This document shows positions 57,829-60,301 of a stretch of DNA of 60,301 bases, one piece after another. Within the stretch, counting starts at the first letter, position 1; each line of letters opens with the position of its first letter. Both the position numbers and the translations under genes were made by a program. The notes under the pieces were generated by a model. The model was given only the letters and a program-made list of their open reading frames with translations. It ran no database searches and was not told the DNA's origin. Source of the DNA: Alphaproteobacteria bacterium (GTDB lineage: Bacteria > Pseudomonadota > Alphaproteobacteria > Rhodospirillales > WMHbin7); the NCBI GenBank assembly GCA_015231795.1, contig JADGAX010000011.1, positions 1 through 60,301 on the forward strand, written 5' to 3'.

Positions 57829-58433
57829 TGATTAGGGCCGCACATGTTTTTCTGTTGCTGGTCTTGCTGCTGGCGGGCTGCGCTTCTGGCGATCCGTCGC
57901 CCTATCATTCCGGAAAATTGCTGGTGGCCAGGCCCGGCATGTCGCCCAATCTGTTCTCGCATTCCATCGTGCTGCTGATGAATCATGACGAGCAGGGCGC
58001 TTTCGGTTTCATTCTCAACCGTCCGGGCGGCGAGGCGAAGCTGGCCGACCTGCTGCGCGACCTTGACCAGAAGCTCCCCGACCCTATGCCCGCCAATCCA
58101 AGTCTTGGCATGTATTTGGGCGGGCCGGTCGAGATCGGCACCTTGTATCTGCTGCACAGCGCCGATCTGCCCAGCCGCGACACCATCACGGCCGCCGGGC
58201 GCTATGTTTTAAGCAAGCCTTTGGAAACCATGGGGCGCATGGCCGAAAGCGGGCAATCGCCCAAGCACGCCATTCTGCTGCTGGGCTATTCCGGCTGGGG
58301 GGCTGGCCAGCTTGAAAGCGAAATCGAGCGCGGCGATTGGGAAATTATCGATCCCAGCGACGATCTGGTTTTCTCGGGCCAGGCGGGCGAGGCTTGGCAG
58401 CGGGCCTGGGATCGGCGAGCGGTGGGATTGTGA
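57828..58433 (+). CDS. YqgE/AlgH family protein with lipoprotein signal
   Basis: ATG 57828 or GTG 57825 starts a product of about 201 residues. The YqgE body is clear (GKLLVARPGMSPNLFSHSIV, GAFGFILNRPGG, YLGGPVEIGTLYLLH, HAILLLGYSGWGAGQLESEI). Unusually, it begins with a signal and lipobox (VFLLLVLLLAGCASG, Cys about 18). Most YqgE proteins are cytosolic. The gene is coupled to radC and overlaps greB by GTGA. Confidence 0.9.
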   Translation: MIRAAHVFLLLVLLLAGCASGDPSPYHSGKLLVARPGMSPNLFSHSIVLLMNHDEQGAFGFILNRPGGEAKLADLLRDLDQKLPDPMPANPSLGMYLGGPVEIGTLYLLHSADLPSRDTITAAGRYVLSKPLETMGRMAESGQSPKHAILLLGYSGWGAGQLESEIERGDWEIIDPSDDLVFSGQAGEAWQRAWDRRAVGL

Positions 58434-58975
58434 GCAAGGCCTTTACCAAGGAAACAGACGCCGAAGATGAACTGCCCGAGGCCGAGCCTTTGCCGCAGGG
58501 CTTCAAGAATTACATGACGCCTGCGGGCTATGCGGCGCTGGAGGCCGAGTTGCGCCAGCTTGGCAAGGTCGAACGGCCCAAGGTGGTCGAGATCGTCTCC
58601 TGGGCGGCGGGCAATGGCGACCGTTCGGAAAATGGCGACTACATCTACGGCAAAAAGCGCCTGCGCGAGATCGACAAGCGCATCCGCTTTCTATTGAAGC
58701 GGATGGAAAGCGCCGTGGTGGTCGATCAAAGCCAGCAGAAGAAACGCGATCAGGTTTTCTTTGGGGCCACCGTCACCTATGTCAACGCCAGGGACGAGGA
58801 ACATCGGGTGCGCATCGTGGGCGTCGACGAAGCGTCGTTGGAGAAGGGCGCGGTCAGTTGGATATCGCCCATCGCCAGGGCGCTGCACAAGGCCATGGAA
58901 GGCGACGTGGTGCAGTTGCGAACACCCACGGGAATGGAAGAAATCGAGGTGATCAAGATCGAGTATGTGGAGTAG
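58430..58975 (+). CDS. greB: Transcription elongation factor GreB
   Basis: The GTG at 58430 overlaps the yqgE stop by GTGA; the product has 181 residues. The N-terminal coiled coil with the acidic tip (AAGNGDRSENGDYIYGKKRL) and C-terminal FKBP-like domain (FFGATVTYVNARDEEHRVRI, SWISPIARALHKAMEGD) are those of GreB. It rescues backtracked RNA polymerase by cleaving RNA. The island-like toxin region starts right after its end. Confidence 0.95.
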   Translation: MSKAFTKETDAEDELPEAEPLPQGFKNYMTPAGYAALEAELRQLGKVERPKVVEIVSWAAGNGDRSENGDYIYGKKRLREIDKRIRFLLKRMESAVVVDQSQQKKRDQVFFGATVTYVNARDEEHRVRIVGVDEASLEKGAVSWISPIARALHKAMEGDVVQLRTPTGMEEIEVIKIEYVE

Positions 58976-58979
58976 GAAA

Positions 58980-59041
58980 GGCAAGGGCGCTTTGCAGCGC
59001 CCCAGCCTTCCTTGTGCTTGCGGCAGGGTCCATCTCATCGA
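58980..59041 (-). pseudogene. Remnant copy of the small membrane-protein gene start
   Basis: About 60 bp match the first 60 bp of the gene at 59056-59460, including CGATGAGATGGACCCTGCCG. There are about two indels, so the frame is lost after roughly 13 codons (MRWTLPQAQGRLG). It starts 17 bp after that gene's stop. It contains a hairpin GGGCGCT-TTGC-AGCGCCC. It may be a decayed second immunity-type gene or a small repeated element. Confidence 0.55.
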
Positions 59042-59055
59042 CCTGCATCACCATC

Positions 59056-59460
59056 TTATAAGAAGATTTTATAAAGTGGCTTCCACCACTCATCGCAGGT
59101 CGGGCGATCGCACAGCAAGAAGCTGTAAGAACGGTAGTTGACTGCAAAGTAGAACATCAGCATGGACAGGCCGACCCCTCGGCTCAACATTTTCCACTTG
59201 TCAGGGATTGGGCCGACAAGGATGCGATGCAGGACGCCGCATGACGCCGAAAAAAGCCAGCAGAGGATGAGAATAATCAAGAACCACGTCGCCACCCAAC
59301 TGATAGAGCCAGATGTATTTCTTGGAACGATGAACATATCCCAAGACAGATATATCCACCCAGCAGCGTATGCGCCGATTTTGGCAATGATCAGCAGGTT
59401 GCCGAGGGCGCGTTGCAGCGCCCCCAGCTTTCCCTCCGCTCGCGGCAGGGTCCATCTCAT
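59056..59460 (-). CDS. Small membrane protein, candidate immunity protein
   Basis: The 134-residue protein has three predicted membrane helices (about 19-39, 54-76 and 91-107) and a Cys-rich end (LLCDRPTCDEWWKPLY). Its ATG overlaps the hydrolase stop by ATGA. The family is not recognised. Size, topology and coupling to a predicted lipase-fold effector fit an inner-membrane immunity protein, but this is inference. Confidence 0.65.
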   Translation of the reverse strand: MRWTLPRAEGKLGALQRALGNLLIIAKIGAYAAGWIYLSWDMFIVPRNTSGSISWVATWFLIILILCWLFSASCGVLHRILVGPIPDKWKMLSRGVGLSMLMFYFAVNYRSYSFLLCDRPTCDEWWKPLYKIFL

Positions 59461-60301
59461 CGCAACCCCCAGTCATAGAGTTGTTTCGCCAATTCCCTGC
59501 GACGCAACTTTCCAATCGCGTCCTCACCGGCATAATAGAAATGTCCGAGGTTTCTGCCTTGCTCATCCCCTATCCTTCGGTCCTCAACCAGCTTCGGCAA
59601 GGACATGACCAATTCGCCAGCCCCCATGCCAGCCCGGATGGGATCGCCCTGGCCTTCGATATCCTTCACGATGACCTTGCCGATGTTGGGATTGCTTTTC
59701 AGCTTGTTCAGGAACTCCTGGCTGACCGGCGTGCCGACCAGCACTAGGTGATCCACCTTGCCGCCAACGCTCGCATAATCGGCTGCCGCCTGAGCGGCCT
59801 GCAAGCCGCCATGCGAATAGCCGACCATGTTGAACTGCTTGCCATCCTTGCCGAATTGGGAAAAGTCGGTGTCGGCTCTGTCGCGATTGCGGCGCAGCAG
59901 GGTCAAGGGGGCATCGATCTTCTCGTGAGTTGACCATTTCGTTCGGTCAACCGCCTGGGTATTCACGACACCGTTTTCCTGCATGGCCTTCACCATATCG
60001 CCGATATAGGCGCCATCCATTCCGGCACCACCAAAATAATATGTTCCTTTGCGCGGCTCGTCCACAAAGGGCTTTGCCTTTGCCCTTGGACCCCAAAGTT
60101 TCTCGGCGAAGTTACCCCGGTCGGGATAGTCCGGGTTTTGCGGATTGGTCGAGATTTCGCCCCTTTCTCCGGGATCGACTTTCTGCGGCTCATCCGCCGA
60201 TTTCATAGCTTCCCGCTGCCGCTTCTCAAACTCGGCTTTGTAGGCTTCGGCGCTGCGCCAATAGCTTTTCTCGAAGTCCGGATCGCTGAAGCGATTGGAT
60301 T
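59457..60301 (-). CDS. Alpha/beta-hydrolase (lipase-like) effector, C-terminal part
   Basis: The frame is open to the window edge, so only the last 281 or so codons are visible; Met at 60206 is merely internal or a possible start. The hydrolase triad is plausible: Ser in VGYSHGGLQAA (131 counted from that Met), Asp in EGQGDPI (188) and His in LGHFYYA (222). The Pro/Glu/Asp-rich N-terminal stretch looks like a linker from a larger protein. It could be the toxic tip of an Rhs or secreted effector. A free esterase is the alternative. Confidence 0.7.
   Translation of the reverse strand, partial: SNRFSDPDFEKSYWRSAEAYKAEFEKRQREAMKSADEPQKVDPGERGEISTNPQNPDYPDRGNFAEKLWGPRAKAKPFVDEPRKGTYYFGGAGMDGAYIGDMVKAMQENGVVNTQAVDRTKWSTHEKIDAPLTLLRRNRDRADTDFSQFGKDGKQFNMVGYSHGGLQAAQAAADYASVGGKVDHLVLVGTPVSQEFLNKLKSNPNIGKVIVKDIEGQGDPIRAGMGAGELVMSLPKLVEDRRIGDEQGRNLGHFYYAGEDAIGKLRRRELAKQLYDWGLR

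Noticed and set aside
58691-59038. 115-residue minus-strand frame over the end of greB
   Set aside because: Only its first 13 codons match the repeated gene start; the rest is antisense greB.

Overview
The window is GC-rich (roughly 60-65% by eye) and tightly packed. Gene content and order point to an alphaproteobacterium of the Rhodospirillales, probably a Magnetospirillum/Phaeospirillum-like genus. The evidence for this is the block ffh-rpsP-rimM-trmD-rplS-leuC-leuD-leuB, the block yqeY-dnaG-rpoD next to a divergent carA, the hflK-hflC-degP run, and the divergent ETF-QO and family-4 uracil-DNA glycosylase genes. The genus is inferred from memory of such gene orders, not from a database search.

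Left edge (1-0.8 kb): a truncated tyrosine-recombinase gene with a DUF6538-type N-terminus lies just beyond the 3' end of a tRNA-Ser(GCU) gene. This looks like the end of a genomic island that continues to the left. From 0.9 to 6 kb a regulatory CBS/nucleotidyltransferase gene and an unrecognised gene diverge from a DUF4212 + sodium:solute (acetate-type) symporter pair, which is followed by two small membrane-protein genes. From 6 to 12 kb are mrp, hflK, hflC, a DegP-type protease and an orphan MlaF-like ATPase. From 12 to 20 kb are a small repeat protein, a Phd/VapC toxin-antitoxin pair and the ffh-to-leuB operon. From 20 to 31 kb are small housekeeping genes, an orphan NMT1-like binding protein, rhlE, a bacteriohemerythrin, tRNA(CAU), rpoD, dnaG, yqeY, carA and a higBA pair.

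From 31 to 35 kb are a hydroxyacid dehydrogenase, an exported SH3 protein, a structured intergenic region that looks like a small RNA, a VapBC pair, an LpxL-type acyltransferase and elbB. From 34.9 to 46.5 kb is a surface-glycan locus. It holds seven overlapping co-directional genes (five glycosyltransferases, an asparagine-synthase-like amidotransferase and a dihydroorotase-like amidohydrolase) plus a sixth glycosyltransferase. Two convergent TPR + GT9-like proteins close it. From 46.5 to 59 kb are ispE, a TPR lipoprotein, ETF-QO, uracil-DNA glycosylase, a lytic transglycosylase, ChaC, an EamA transporter, tRNA-Thr(GGU), a BioC/NDUFAF5-like methyltransferase, map, radC, a YqgE variant with a lipoprotein signal, and greB.

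Right edge (59-60.3 kb): next to greB is what looks like a polymorphic-toxin cassette. It is a partial alpha/beta-hydrolase gene overlapping a small membrane-protein gene by ATGA, followed by a degenerate copy of the start of that second gene. The points most worth following are this cassette and its duplicate, the multi-hairpin small-RNA candidate at 32.36-32.53 kb, the glycan locus with its amidotransferase and amidohydrolase, the cysteine-poor uracil-DNA glycosylase and the lipoprotein YqgE. Nothing in the window is a clear new defence or biosynthetic system. No CRISPR array or recognisable insertion sequence was seen.
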